Below are positions 1 to 12,189 of a stretch of 64,000 bases of DNA, piece by piece (the stretch's first letter is position 1; every line of letters begins with the position of its first letter). This stretch comes from Haemaphysalis longicornis (lineage: Eukaryota > Arthropoda > Arachnida > Ixodida > Ixodidae), in NCBI GenBank assembly GCA_013339765.2, contig CM023450.1, forward strand, positions 191,908,688 through 191,972,687. Direction: 5' to 3'. Under the pieces are notes generated by a model. The model worked only from the letters and a program-made list of their open reading frames with translations, did not search any database and was not told the DNA's origin. Position numbers and translations under genes: made by a program.

Positions 1-185
1 CTAGGGCGAAACAGGAAGCTCCTTCCTGATTTCAAGGTTCCCCTTATAGACATACACAACACACCCATCACTTAATTTATGCCACCGTGGAATCTTCACC
101 CTGTATCGTATGATATGTCGTTTACTCAACTAATAAAAACGGGGCACCAAGGATTGCGATTTTGCAACATTTCTTGTTTTTGCAG

Positions 186-259
186 GACAACCACCGATGC
201 GCGGAACATTAGAGCGCCGCATCAAAGACTGCCACTGCTGTGTCTTGTGCTGCGCACGG
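186..259 (+). other. Possible host protein-coding exon (74 bp)
   Basis: A pyrimidine-rich tract ending in TTTTTGCAG (to 185) precedes the segment and a GTGAGA donor follows it, so both splice signals are present in the right order. One frame is open throughout and would encode a Cys-rich stretch ending DCHCCVLCCAR. I do not recognise the protein; a short Cys-rich N-terminal segment of a membrane protein is one possibility. Splice-like signals are common by chance, and no neighbouring exon is visible in the window, so confidence is low. Strand is set by the splice signals. Confidence 0.2.
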
Positions 260-349
260 TGAGAACTTTTAGGTCTGTAAGACGATGAATGTCCATAGCA
301 GTATTTTTACGGCAGAAGTATAGGGAACATTATTAACTTTACATCACGT

Positions 350-1250
350 TATTCAACACAAAATACCAAAGTCTGTTGTGGATACGGACTCCCTCAGTGT
401 TGTACGTACTTTGGCCTCTGGGAAGCAATCTAAAAAATATGTAATAATCTTGCTTTTGGAACCATTATATCTCCATACACCTCAAACCTTGAAACAACTT
501 TATGGTGGATTACAGGCCACTCCGGAATCGCTGGAAATGAGGTTGCGGATAAAATGGCTGCCGCTGCTGCACTGCGAGACACGGTTGACATAACAATTGT
601 ACCCTTCCGTGACATCGAGCCCCACATCAGGCAACACCTTCACAAAACATGGTAAACACACTGAAGGGAACAGACAGACAACAAACTACACGTAATAAAA
701 CCACACTTGGCACCATACACTACCGCCACACGCAACATACACACAGAGAATGAGAGAGAGAACGCATTTAATGGTAAAAGCAGATACGCAGAAGTTACCT
801 GTGCTCGGCTACGGATAGGGCACACACATGCAACACACTCGTATCTGCTCACAGTATCTTCAAGCCTCCGTGTAGCAGGTGCGGAGAGGCCCTATTCGTA
901 GAGAGGCCTTATTCGTAGTAACACGACACAAACACTTTCCTCAGCTCTTCAGACAACACATTCCACTCCTCCCAACGTTGTCTTTGGGTGACGATGCTAT
1001 GGTTTCCGTTAAAAGTGTTTTTTATTATTTGTGAAATGTTCAGTTTTTAAACCTCATTTTATACCATGCTTAAGCAACACTGGCCCTATACCCCAGCCAC
1101 TACCATTTTTTTCAAGTGATGTATTGTTTTCATTGAGTGATTTTAGTGTTTTATACTCTCCTCGTACCTAACCACTGATGTGGTGCTCTTTGCCCCAGCC
1201 GGCCTTGCGCCATAAAAATCCAAGCATCATCATCATCACCATCAATTCCC
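350..1250 (+). mobile_element. 5'-truncated LINE with RNase H, 3' end
   Basis: The plus strand encodes the end of an RNase H domain: a TDSLSVV segment (third catalytic Asp) near 377-400, then WITGHSGIAGNEVAD at 506-550, carrying the HxG and GNExAD motifs. A downstream segment RLRIGHTHATHSYLL (about 810-850) and a CSRCGE zinc-knuckle half (about 870-890) are typical of the C-terminus of I-superfamily LINE ORF2 proteins. The frame shifts several times, so it is a pseudogene. The 3' end reads GCGCCATAAAA followed by a short CAT repeat tail (1225-1245), a usual end for this class. Upstream EN and RT are absent, so this is a truncated insertion. Confidence 0.75.
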
Positions 1251-3930
1251 AAACGATGAAGCGCCTGGGGCCAGCCGCATCCAAGGCAACAGTTCTCTCC
1301 CCTCCGCGTTGCAGCGCCACTTGCTGCAGGCATGGTCCTGTTTCTTTGCAAACGAGGTGGTTAGATTTTACATACAGCATTTTTTTTTGCGTTGGGAACA
1401 TGTTCAGCATAACGTTTACTACACTTCAGTCAAAACTCCGGGTGATAGAAAGACCGAAACTGCAGAACTTCGCTGTTAGAATATACCAAAGTATACACAA
1501 AAACCAGTGGTGACATTTTGAGCTTGGGCGGTATGTACCAGCGGGCACTCTTATTCGCACAGGCTTACAGTAACAATACCCTTATGTGTCCGTCGGCATA
1601 ACTGACATTGTTTAGCGACGCTAGTGACGCCAACGATATATAAAAAGGACGCCCGCAGAAACACGAGTTTTAACCCTGGATAAATGGTTTAATGGCTATC
1701 AGCGATTAAGGGTTCAGTGTTTATACATCCCTCCCATCAATTGCGCCGCCAGAAGATGGTCAGAGACATTTGGTTCCTCTGTATTACAGACCTGTGGCGG
1801 CACAAGCAGTTTGAGCATCCTTATAAAGATATAGATGGTACAAACCAAAATTTCGCATTACGTAACTATCATGAAGCCAAAGATCACATACTTTTGGTTT
1901 CACACTTGAGTTACGCCACACAATTAAAACAATTTGATAACAATAATATACTGGTAACCTCAATATATTTAGGCTGAGAAAATTGGCAAAGCACTTTGAG
2001 TTATAGGGAAAAAAAAGGAAGAATATTTGTGTTCTTTCTGGTTTTTTATGACACCGATAAAACAGCCCGGCACAGTAAGTTCGTATTTTCGTGTGTGTGA
2101 CGAACGCAAAAAGTTGAAAGTTCCGGCGTTGCACTAAGCTCTACATTAGAGAAAACAGTGCGTCTGAAAATGATGCTCGGTGGTAAGAGGTAGGTACCCC
2201 ATGGAGACCGGCATTGAAAGCCTTATTCTACAACATGCGGAATGCGTTCAGTAGGGGAAAAGAGGGAGAGAAAAAAACACCAAGCTATACGAATCTTCAT
2301 TTAAAAACAATGGTTATTATTCAAAGCTGAGAAAAAAGCATTGCCTACTGGCTACATTTGTCTAATGAGGGAGCGTTGAGAGACCGGAAGGGGTATTCTT
2401 GCTTATTTTTGTTTGTGATCTCCTGATGCGTAGAGAATTTCACCGAGTGTGCCGCTGTCGGTGCCCTTCTGAGATGCTCATATTTTTACCCATCGAAGAG
2501 CAACCATATCAGTTGGATGGGGGCAGTGACTTAATGTATGCGCATTTCCCCTGTTTCCAGCATGCACGCAGCGCTCAGACTGGCCCGCGTTTCATTTCGC
2601 GCATGGCAACGCAATCTCGTAGGCAGCAATGGTTTCATATTTCGCGACCTCAGCACCAGGTTTCTGGTGTGTCGCAGCGCTTGCAATCCTATTTCTGTTT
2701 AGAAAGCGCCATTACGACTCCTTTTTTTTACGTACACAAACAAAAATCAGGGAAGCCTGCACTCATGCTTAAGACACGAATTGCGGAGCTGTTGCCGGTG
2801 AGAATTGCCGCACACATAGTTAAGTTTCAGTATTATTGAATTTTGCATAGTTGCGCCGATATTAATCGTCGTCTTGTGAACCCAAGATGTCTTCCTCGCG
2901 GCGAGTGGTGGATGCAATGTCATCCTCACCATCGTAGCTCTTCGTCATCGGCTACAGGAAGCGGTGGCGGGATCTGCACGTCGTCTCTGGAGGCATTGGC
3001 ACACTGGTGGCCATGTCGCCAATTATCATTAATGGCTTCTAGAGAAGGCGGCTACCGCGGTGACCTCTCCCATGCAGGGTGTCTTTTCGGCTTTAGCAAT
3101 AGCGTTGGAGTGTTTCTTTTTTTACATACGCAGTAGCTCTTGATGAAAGCGCTGGGATTTTTCTTTTTTTTTACAGCCACTGCCTGAGCTGGGGACTCTT
3201 TGTCGCCCGCAAGGCACGCCCTTACGAGCACTCGCCATTTTCTTGCTCTGCGAGGTTTGTGCCAGTTTCCTTCGTGCTAAAGCCACTGCGCGTGCCGGGA
3301 TCTCTCGGCGTTTCTCCACGAGGCACTCGCTCACGAGCGCTCCGCATTTTCTTGGTTGTTCTTATCTTCCAACGGCGAACTATCACCGTGCACTAACAGT
3401 AACCGCTGTTAAAAGACACACACACGCTATTCTGTGTGTGTTGTACTCACGATATGCCCCTGTCGCTGAAACAGCATTGGGGTCGTTATGTTCGCGCAAG
3501 CGCCGGAGGTTACGCTTTCTGCTATTGGCTGCCGCTAGATTAGTATTCTTCAGTATACACGTGCAGACATACGACTGAGCTGCGTGTTAGTACTGAGCTT
3601 TTTCTTTCCCAGGTTGGGCGTAAAACTTCTCGCGGTTGAAAAAAACCATACATAATTAGGGGGTTCACCTACCAAGACTGACTGTGAGTTGTCTCCTTCC
3701 TTAGGCTACACAGATATTCAAAGAAGCTGCATAGAAATTTGTCTTCGTGAGGTCGAGTTACACGTATGTCTTCCATTTTTTTAATAATGGTTTAAGCATA
3801 TTATGTCACAAATACTGCATAAGGCCTTGTGAGCAACACTTTTGTCAGTCTTCAAGGAACGCATATAAAGGACAAAAAGTACCAAAAGTGCGGGCACCGA
3901 TTCCTCGTGGTGTAAGCCCCCTGGTCTACG
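1251..3930. other. No gene recognised
   Basis: Only short unsupported reading frames occur; the longest is 146 residues at 2399-2839 (+), with no recognisable motif. A TATATAAA string at about 1637-1644 could be a core promoter, but nothing downstream supports it. Two imperfect copies of a roughly 35-bp sequence ending in CATTTTCTTG lie at 3212-3247 and 3319-3355. No transposon ends were seen. Confidence 0.5.
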
Positions 3931-4027
3931 TGATGATTGATTGATTGATTGATTGATGATTGATTGATTGATTGATTGATTGATGATTGATTGATTGAGA
4001 TTGATCAATCGATCGATCGATCGATTG
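3931..4027. repeat. (TGAT)n / (GATC)n simple repeat
   Basis: About 95 bp of TGAT units with occasional TGATGAT slips, passing into an ATCG tetranucleotide run near 4008-4025. The ORFs seen across it (INQSINQS-type repeats) are artefacts of the tetranucleotide. It could be the tail of a decayed SINE, since the preceding 50 bp has no other obvious function. Confidence 0.95.
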
Positions 4028-5319
4028 GCTGCATACCCTCACCAGCGCACAGACCACGCGAGCTGCAGCAGCGCACATTTTAATATAAAAACCCTTTCCG
4101 ACACACACTGCGGGTATGTGGAACTGTGTGAGTACGCGTCTGTTTTCTAAAACAACTGGGCCTCTACCCGCAATGCCTACGTGGTATAGCGCTTGAGGTT
4201 AGGCGCAATGTTTGGTTTGAGGACCTACGACATCAACGGGTTCCGGTAGCTAGAGGCACATTAGGTACAATGAGTGCTAGTTACCACTAACTACCGTTTG
4301 ACGAGCTTACACTTCCAACCGTGACGTAAGGCCAACCACGGGGCTTGTGTATACCTCGGTCGCCCCCTTATTTTACGGCGCACCAACCTTTGGGCAAGCG
4401 GAGGTATAAACATGAAGGTACGGTAAAGCCGAGACTGGCACCGCGCCCGTGCCGGTTTTCTATCCAAGTGCGTTGGCCGGGAACAGTTTGTGGAGGCCTC
4501 ATCCGGAAAAGCATGCCGAGTCGCCTTGCACTTATCCGCTGAACGCTTCCAATGCCAGACTGAAGGAAACAGGAGTGTACAAAACGCTCGTAGAACTAAC
4601 CGCGGTGCACCGCCCTCACAATACAGGAAGTATATAAAGCGAAACGGCCAATTTTAGGGGGCGTGGGAGAGCGACCACATAAAGTCACAATGGAAATCAA
4701 CGCAGGCTACAAATAGTAGTGGCTGCGATGGCGAAGGACAGTGTATCGGGACCCGATAACTGCAATATTTGTGGCGAAATTTCATTCCGGGGCTGCGCAG
4801 TGGAATGGCGATCATGGCGGCCTCGGAGTTTCTTCTTCACCGGCAGATGCCGCCAGCTGAGTCTAGACCAAGCGGTTTTGGCGTTATGATGCCTCCCTAG
4901 GAAGCTTCGTATTACCTCCTCTCTTGTTCTTTCTCCGTGGCACTGGCCAAGTAAACCACTAGCACACTGCTGTACAGGCAGACTCCTCCCGGAGGGACTA
5001 GGCTTAGGTCCTGCGCAAGGGCTTGACTCGCTATGCACTATCATATCATCAATCAGAAGTCATATTCTCCTTCGAACCATTACCTAAAGTACGCCCTCAT
5101 CCTTTCATGCCTATCCAGCCAAATTCCCCCTCCCGATAAACCTCCCCAATCGATGCTGGAGAATACCGGCAAAACGAGGATTTGGCTATAGCTGCGGTTC
5201 ACTCCTCATCTCCTGCGTCTTGTTCCTCTCCCTATTGGCAGCTAAAAAGGCGGCAATCGCACCGGCAATACACAAAGGCCACATCCGAAATTATATTATT
5301 GGGTTTAAAAACCGAAGTA
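4028..5319. other. No gene recognised
   Basis: I see no coding domain, tRNA, transposon end or tandem array here. Several short ORFs on both strands have no motif support. Confidence 0.5.
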
Positions 5320-5929
5320 AAAAAATTCAATTCAATTCAGATTATTTTCTAGCTTAATGTAGACGGACTCTTAAGCGAAAGCTGCTACTGACTGCGGCCC
5401 AGGAGCCGGTATTCGGTGGAGAATACAGAGCATACATATAATGAGCATAACTATGGTTGTATGAATACACAATGGAGTTACAAAGGTAACAGATATGTCC
5501 GCAAAGTAAAACGAAGATAAATCGGAAATTTCTCATAAAAGAATATACATAGGTAGCAAAGCAAACATAATAAATTTCAACATGGTAAGCATGAACACTT
5601 CTTACACAGATACGAAGACACAGAAAACACAATAGTCAACAAAGTGCCTATAGACCACAAATCAATATTTTATATGTTTGTAAAAACGTGAGCAAATACC
5701 TGAGGAATTGATAGGTACAAGGGAGTGTGAAATTTTTACAATGGAGAACCAGTTCTTTGGCTCCGTAACAATAACAATAGCCTTCCGTATAGCAAGTGTT
5801 ATGCCATGCAATAAAACAATGACATTAGGTAGAAAAAATAAAACTGGTAAGATCATGCGACATACAACTTTCAAGACTTCGAATCGAATTTAACACAATA
5901 CGGCGTTGTCCTTTAAGTATAAAGCTTCG

Positions 5930-7080
5930 CATTTAGTTAAATCTATTTAGGATGGCGGGAAGATTGTCCTGTAATAATTGAAATTTGTAGTTAGTTCGAA
6001 AACGAGGGATACACCAGGTTTCGGTATTCCGTGCGTTTCCTGCGCGGGTTAAACTAGTTGGCAACTGCTGTGGACTTAAAAAATTGCTTGGACGCTTGGA
6101 GAAAAAAAAACTAAAACTAAAATAAAATATGTGGGTTCTATATATGTTCGAAAGGTATAAAACTAAAAATGCAAAAGATGTCTCCAGTCGGGGATAAATA
6201 ATGTACACCTAAAACTAGGCGTAACATTTTTTTTGTAATGATTGAACTTTGCTAAGTTAGTTTTTGCTGTAGTTGCTCAGACTAAGCTACAACAATTATG
6301 TGTGATTCTAACGCTGCGTAGTATAGCTTTATTTTTACGTTCTTTGGCAGGAGAATTCTGTTGGGGGCAATGCTCCGGTTTCTCAAGGAAAGTTAATGAG
6401 AATGTTGATTTGGCTATTCCAGATTGGGCACGCTGAAAATGTCACACCAAGAAGTTTACTTTCATATACTGTTTCAAATATCTGATTGAAATGTTTAGTT
6501 TAGTTGCTTGTGTATTGCTCGAAATTAACCTACTTTTGGTTTTATCGCGTTTATGTTGATTGTGTTTGTACCACACCATACGTGCAGCTTGGCAAGAATG
6601 ATGTTACAGTTTCTTCAGTTAGCTCCTAAGCTATCTTCAGAGTCATCAGATAAAAGTATTCTACGGTCATCAGCATACATTATGAACTTTGTTTCGGTGT
6701 CAAGTTCAACAATATCATTTATAACCGTATAATAGGAGCGCCTATAATAGGCTTCCCAGCCGTACGCCACTAGTTACGGGTAAAAGTTATCGCCGGTGCA
6801 TACGCATTTTGCCTGTTAAATAGGACCTCAGAAAAAAACAATTGATTTCCCATGAATACCATTAAGCATAAGTTAATGAATTAATAAATTATGATTACGG
6901 CAATCAAAAGTCTTCGTAAAGTCTAAGAAAGGACCCAGAGTAGAAAAATTGTTTACAGTATCTTGCTAAATGTTTTCTTGATGCCAATAATACCTTTTTC
7001 GTAGCTTTCTTCTGAAGCTGAACTGTGCATCGCATAGAATGTTTAAATGCAACAAATGGTGGTTTCTGGAGATCAGTTCT
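5930..7080 (-). pseudogene. LINE reverse transcriptase remnant
   Basis: Motif A survives as LDFTKTFDCRNHNLL (about 6925-6880), followed by a GIHGKSI segment. Motif C survives as MYADDRRILLSDDSEDSL (about 6690-6640), giving an intact YADD. The thumb and C-terminal region ends with IPRFRTNYKFQLLQDNLPA (about 6010-5950). Multiple stops and frame changes separate them. The catalytic Asp residues remain readable, but no continuous ORF exists. Confidence 0.75.
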
Positions 7081-7869
7081 TCCTAATATTTAAAAAACCT
7101 GACATAACTGATATTGACCAATAAATAAATCTCTTAATCATTACCCACTTTTAGATATCATGGAGGTCCTACTTTTCTTCATATGCTTCGGAAAAAATGC
7201 AATTTTGAAATGAGAAATGGTATATATGCGCGAAGACTGGTTGTTTTCAAGGCAGTTTTTTGGGGGTTAATTTGTAAGTTGTCAGTGCGTAATGTTTTTA
7301 CTATTGCAGAGGATCAAAAACGTCGAGTAAACTTCATGTTGATCTGTAGGAGCAAGAAAGAAGCTTCCCGGTACTTATTGAATGCATTGTTTAAGGCTGA
7401 AGCATCTTTACTGAAAAGACAATATTTAAAAAAAATTCGTTGAATTGTTGTGCTGTGCCTCGCCAGGATATTCAAAATTTTTGTACGCTAGGCTCTTTGG
7501 AAATGATTTTTTACTTTCTCGTCGTAAAACGCGCTTAAGTTATTTCCCCAGTTACATGTTGGAGTAATAACAACAAAAAGCGGCTGTTATTATTCTTGCT
7601 TTGCACGCCTGAGCAGCGTATTAATAGCATTTCTGTTTTTTTTTAATTCGTCGAATGGTGTTGGCAATCTCCAGACAAGGAAAGTACGGTGCAGGTGATT
7701 TTTCTTTTTTTATCATGCCTAGACGTGACATGGTGACCAGTGGCTTCCCTGATCTTTTACTAGGTTCGTGCGACTTGAAAGGAAAATGAGAAGTACATAT
7801 CTGAAGGAAGATCGAAAGCACGCATGGTATGCAACGTTCACATTCCTTTCATTTGCTACGCAAGTTCAA

Positions 7870-8560
7870 TTATGCAGGCTGAAAATCTGGTCTAAAACGT
7901 TCTAAAGCTTCGCCACTGACGCATTGCACACGAACTGGCTTGCAAGCACGTGACATCTCTCCTGTTTTTTGAGCAATATAACGTAAAAACGGGGCAATGA
8001 TCAGTGATATCAGATGTAATTGTCCCTCTGTCAGCAAAAGTCTGTTAAGAGTAGTCACAACTAAATGAAAAATGGACAAGAAATGCATCGTGACATGAGT
8101 TGGCGTGTCTATTGTGTTCGTGAGACGATTGACTGATAATATTTCGGTTATATCGGCAACCCTTGAATTTTCACACAAATTAATCTTGAAATCACCACCC
8201 CAGATACGTCGCAGATTGTTTTCGTTGACAAGGGCCAAAAAAGTTTCATTAAACGCAAAAAAAAGTGATACGTCAGGACCAAGAAGTCTGTACAAAATCG
8301 ATCAATATCTTGATTAAATTTAATCGTTAGCATTTATTTGTCGTTTGCAATTGTGGAAAATTTTGAAATCAGCTCGACCAGGAGATATTAGCCCATGTGA
8401 ATACGTACTCTGCCTAAGCGCCCATTTGTGCGGTAAAAAAATAGTCTGTATCCACCAACCACAACCATGATACCATAATCAGGATGCCATATCTCTTATA
8501 AAGTGTAATTTTCCCTAAATTTAAATTAATTAAAATTTCGCTTGATTAAAAAATGTCGCG
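7870..8560 (-). pseudogene. LINE APE endonuclease remnant
   Basis: The 141-residue open segment at 7870-8295 contains IWGGDFKINLCEN, matching the GDFN catalytic motif of APE-type LINE endonucleases, and then RLTNTIDTPTHVT, a typical segment just before the conserved LDLV stretch (here IFHLVV). The SDH motif is degraded. Upstream residues in other frames (8300-8560) look like the N-terminal half. It follows the ORF1 remnant and precedes RT on the same strand. Confidence 0.65.
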
Positions 8561-8639
8561 TTTGTTAGAAGCAGAGTGGGCGTTTAATTTACAAAAACCA
8601 GCACGAATGGTTTTTGCTTTGATATCAAAGTCTTAAGTA

Positions 8640-9400
8640 AAACAAAATTACAATAATTGCTTTCAGCTATTACGGAATCTTTGTTTGCGGTAGCAGTGCT
8701 TAGAAAATATTCGCAAGATTCTTTTCGCAAGGGATGTTGCGCATATTTGCTATCGTCTGTTTGCTTTGCTAAGATGTTTCCATTTGCAGACCACACAAAC
8801 TTTGAGACACATTTTCGTGTCCGCTGAACCCCCATTCGAAAAAGTTTTCTCAGGGTCGGGCGACGTTGTTGGTTAACATACATGGGGGCTTGGGTTCCCC
8901 GTCCAATGTAGATGTTTGTGATAATGTGCTTCTTTGCCTTTTTGAGGATGATGTTCCGTTTGGCTCGTGTATTTGAACTGCGCGACTATGTTGGTTTTGT
9001 AAGCCCTAGTGGGTAAATACACGATTGCATATTTCCCGATGACATTTGGAAATAGGCTCTTGGATTAGACGGCCGAGTTCTGACAAAATTGTCTCTATGC
9101 TTTCATCTTGCTTGCTCTCAGCGCCTTGAATTTCTATTTTCAAATTGCGCGAGTATTGTTCCTGTCGAGCAATCGGTTTGTCTTCCTGGTCGGTTGGTGG
9201 CTCAAAGTGCTATTTCGAGCCCGAAGTGGCTGGTTTTTGTTTGTATCTCTGCGTTTTTTGTTACTTCAATGTCTAGTTTTTTTTGTACTTTTTCGATTGT
9301 TTCATGCACATGCTGAATGATATTATAAGTTCAGTCTGTTCGTTGCGCAAACCTCGAATTTCAATGCGCAGTGCGCTTCAATCCTCTTCACGCGAACTTT
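8640..9400 (-). pseudogene. LINE ORF1 remnant (coiled coil, RRM-like, C-terminal domain)
   Basis: Reading leftward, the strand shows a coiled-coil-like part (LRNEQTELI near 9350), then an RRM-like core (YSRNLKIEIQG near 9150-9120, followed by ILSELGRLIQEPIS), then a C-terminal domain (PTLRKLFRMG and FVWSANGNILAKQT at about 8860-8760). This order is the L1-type ORF1 plan for a nucleic-acid-binding chaperone. Stops and a frameshift near 9010 disrupt it. The downstream endonuclease remnant on the same strand supports the call. Confidence 0.7.
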
Positions 9401-9720
9401 ACATTTCGTGACGACGTTCATCCTAAAGGTTTTGCAATGGACCTTTTCCTCGACCTCTGTCTGCGCATGCCTTACGCCCCCCAGCGTTACTTATGGTGGC
9501 GCGCCACTTATCGCAGATAGTCGTTTGTAACGGATGCGGTAACGCCGATGGGCTCAAGCTCCATACGCGTATTGGTTGGCCATCGGGGGACGCTACAGAA
9601 GCGCTACGTCATCGCACTGTCAATGGCCGGCATAAGAAATGGTACTAAATTTTATCAACAGCGCACTCAGAGAACGACCTTCGCGCATGAAGTTAAAAAA
9701 AGAGAGCACGGTTTGTATGC
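9401..9720. other. No gene recognised
   Basis: Transition between the decayed LINE and the first base at which duplication copy A can be matched to copy B. The equivalent of this stretch in copy B would lie inside or left of the assembly gap and is not found in the window. Confidence 0.5.
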
Positions 9721-9990
9721 ACAGGAAGCCTCTTTTGCTATCACCACGGGCTCGTTTCGTGATTACAGTACTAGACAAGGGCGTCACCAGCAAACATGGC
9801 CGCAATAACCAACAGTTCTGCTTTTCGTATTTCCCAATACGAGTGCTCTACGCGGCCTGGAAAGGATTCATTGCGGAATTTTTCGACGGGTTTCTATCGA
9901 ACCGAACAGTATAAAATGCCCAATATAGCACAATTTGTCAGTGGCGACAACACAACTATGACGCTAGGTACTTACAATGTGAGCAGTAAC

Positions 9991-10300
9991 TTGCGTAAAG
10001 AGGCATAACAGCGGATTCAGGCGCAGTACGTTCCAGCTGTCGCCACCGCCAAGCGAAGCTGTGGGGCGGTGGTAGTCCACTTTTGTAGCTATCCTCATTC
10101 TTCCAATGCTATGCTGGGGATGACGCACAATACAGGCTTCACTTAATCAGCACGTCTCCTGGTTGCCATTGATCCGGATCCCGCCACATAGCGGCCCATG
10201 TTAGTGCCGGCCTTTACCGGTGCTTTGTGCAGCGTCTAGAAGGCAACCTGCGTAAAGAGCAGAACAGCGCGTTCAGGGCGCAGCCCGTTTCCAGTCAGGA
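9991..10300 (+). repeat. Short direct repeats about 258 bp apart (copy A)
   Basis: A segment of roughly 50 bp beginning TGCGTAAAGAG and containing AACAGCG and TTCAGG occurs at about 9991-10040 and again, imperfectly, at about 10249-10300. The same pair is conserved in copy B near 51389-51435 and 51641-51690, so it predates the duplication. Function unknown; it may be internal structure of an unrecognised non-coding element. Confidence 0.6.
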
Positions 10301-10670
10301 TGTCTGAACAGAAGCGAAAACCGGGAAGCGGAAAGCAAAAGAAGCGATATTTTTGCAAGAGCGAAGACGAAAACGAAAAGTTGTTTATTATTTGGGGCAG
10401 GAGCGAAACCAAAGAAAATGAGGCTTAGGTTTGCTGTTTGAGTGGAAAGGTATTCAAGGAATAATATAAATTTCATGCAGTCAAGTCGGAGACTGCATGC
10501 AGTCGGTTCGCAGGCATAAAATGGCCTTTCGTCTCACGGCTCCCTGTCCCCTACGGCAGGCGTGCTGCCTGCTTTCATACTTGCTCCATCTGTCGGGATG
10601 GTCAGTGCTCAGCTCTCCGTGTGATCTCCATGCATATCAGGCTACTGTGCACGTGTTCGGCCATATCAGG

Positions 10671-11095
10671 TATTTATTTATTTCTTTACTTGTTTATTTA
10701 TTTCTTTACTTATGAACATACGTACAATCGTCCTATGGCATTATTGTAGATGGTGTTATGAAATTTCTGAAACAGCACAAATCCATAAAGAAGAAAAAAT
10801 ACAATGTTTGGCGTGTACCGAAGCATACACAATTAGCACAGAAAACAGCACACCACAGCCGCACACTCAGTGAAAGCAGCTGAAAGTCACTTTAACTTCT
10901 TACGCACGTGCTGCCAGGCAGCAGACGAAAACGTTTAATAAGGGGCGGAAAGAACAGTGTCGGCCAGGTGTTTTCTACCTTTTAATAGTTTCAAGAAAAG
11001 GACGACTGGAGTGCGGATGCTCGTCGTGAATATTCACCATATTTTTGCTGGTTCCTCTTCGTCTGGATGAATACGTGGTGGGCTGATGTACTTAT
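10671..11095 (-). mobile_element. LINE 3' end (copy A), with (TTTA)n tail
   Basis: A TTTA-rich tract at 10671-10712 is the (TAAA)n tail of a minus-strand LINE. The adjoining 380 bp match the 3' part of the longer LINE of copy B (52051-54100) and then stop abruptly near 11095. Only 3' UTR and the extreme C-terminus of ORF2 remain, so nothing is coding. The same tail in copy B is about three times longer. Confidence 0.75.
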
Positions 11096-11964
11096 ATTCA
11101 CCCGTTGCCACCTCCTCTCGTACGATTCATTTTAAGGTTAAACGCAGAGAAAAGTGCGCCGGAGGTTTAGAGGGTCTCACGGGACAGAAGATTTTAAAAC
11201 TGTTTATGACAATATCACAACTATACGGTTTCGGTAACCCTGCGGACAGCTGGGTTTTGACTTGCCTCAAATTAATTCATAAAGGTTTAGTGTTCGTGCA
11301 AGCACAACAAGGCGGAATACGCACGAACCGAGCGTTCGGGGGCATCACACTGGTTTACTGGAGGCTTGAACTGTTAGAACATAACATTTGTATACTTCAA
11401 CAAAAGGCGTGCCTCAAAAGCGAAATAGCTCTCGAAAATTTTTATTTAGGACAGCATTTCAATCAAACCTGGGCACGAGATTGAGAACTGGCAGAATGTA
11501 GTTTATGGGGACTACAGTGAAAATGTGGAGGTCATTTGCAAGCCGCGCCATCAAAAAATACAAGATATGGGGTGCTAATTGCCCGTGGTTTTTCGTCGGC
11601 AGTGGAGACATCTAACACACAAATTTACAAGTCATTAAGCACCACTTAGGGTTTTTACCTAAGTTCATAATTGTGACTATTTTTTTGTTTACCTGAATTG
11701 TTTTTTGCGTGCAAATGTGAATCATTAGCCACACTACGAACCATCATTTTCTTCATTCTGGAGCTGAACGGAACAGAAATTTCAGTAATGAAAAGAAACA
11801 GAAACCCGAACAAGAAACATTCCGTTCCGACTCCTGGTTACAGCTGACGACGCCGCCATGTCCCACCGCCAATCGATACCACCCCGCCACACCTCGCCAA
11901 CAGGCTCATTTTGGCCGCGGTACACGAACTTCTGTCACTAATTTCGCCATCCGACACGATCAAA
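11096..11964. other. Copy-A-specific segment, no gene recognised
   Basis: This 0.87 kb has no counterpart at the equivalent place of copy B, which instead carries the 5' part of a LINE plus other sequence. It has one open frame of 132 residues at 11086-11484 without motifs. It may be the remnant of an insertion or the product of a deletion with replacement. Confidence 0.55.
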
Positions 11965-12060
11965 CTCCATTGGTTTTCTACTCACAGGGGAATGAAATGA
12001 ATGGGATAGAGGCTGCCCACATGGCAGCCAAAGCAATCATTACACCTGCGTAATATGTGG
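11965..12060 (+). pseudogene. RNase H remnant of a LINE (copy A)
   Basis: The plus-strand segment reads GNEMNGIEAAHMAAKAII. In copy B the equivalent (54335-54415) reads WFLAHTGNEMDGIEAAHMA. Both resemble the WxPxHxGxxGNExAD region of LINE RNase H with a small deletion. Only about 30 residues are visible, the upstream catalytic residues are missing, and the next codon block has a stop. Chance resemblance is possible, but the two copies agree. Confidence 0.4.
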
Positions 12061-12189
12061 TGTGAAACAGATCGACGAAGAGCCGTATATTCACACTAAG
12101 AGAAGTCACAGCATTAATGCCTCTCCCGTAGCAACCTCCTTCAGCCGAACACTCATCAAGTGAACTGAGACTGGCTAGTTGGTGCATGA

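Larger units (their letters stand above)
5320..9400 (-). mobile_element. Decayed, nearly complete APE-type LINE (no RNase H)
   Basis: On the minus strand, fragments of one LINE appear in the correct order: ORF1 (about 9400-8640), endonuclease (about 8560-7870), RT palm (about 7080-6600) and RT thumb/C-terminus (about 6600-5930). A 3' UTR follows, ending in GAATTGAATTGAATT near 5325-5340. Each part contains stops and frameshifts, so the copy is long dead. The end consisting of short pentamer repeats, with no RNase H, fits a CR1-like or related APE clade. Clade assignment is by motif order only. The 5' boundary is uncertain and lies between 9380 and 9480. Confidence 0.75.

Noticed and set aside
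2399..2839. 146-codon plus-strand frame
   Set aside because: No recognisable motif or signal, unusual residue mix, no splice or promoter context.
3781..4108. Minus-strand frames with INQS/DQSI repeats
   Set aside because: Translation of the TGAT/ATCG simple repeat.
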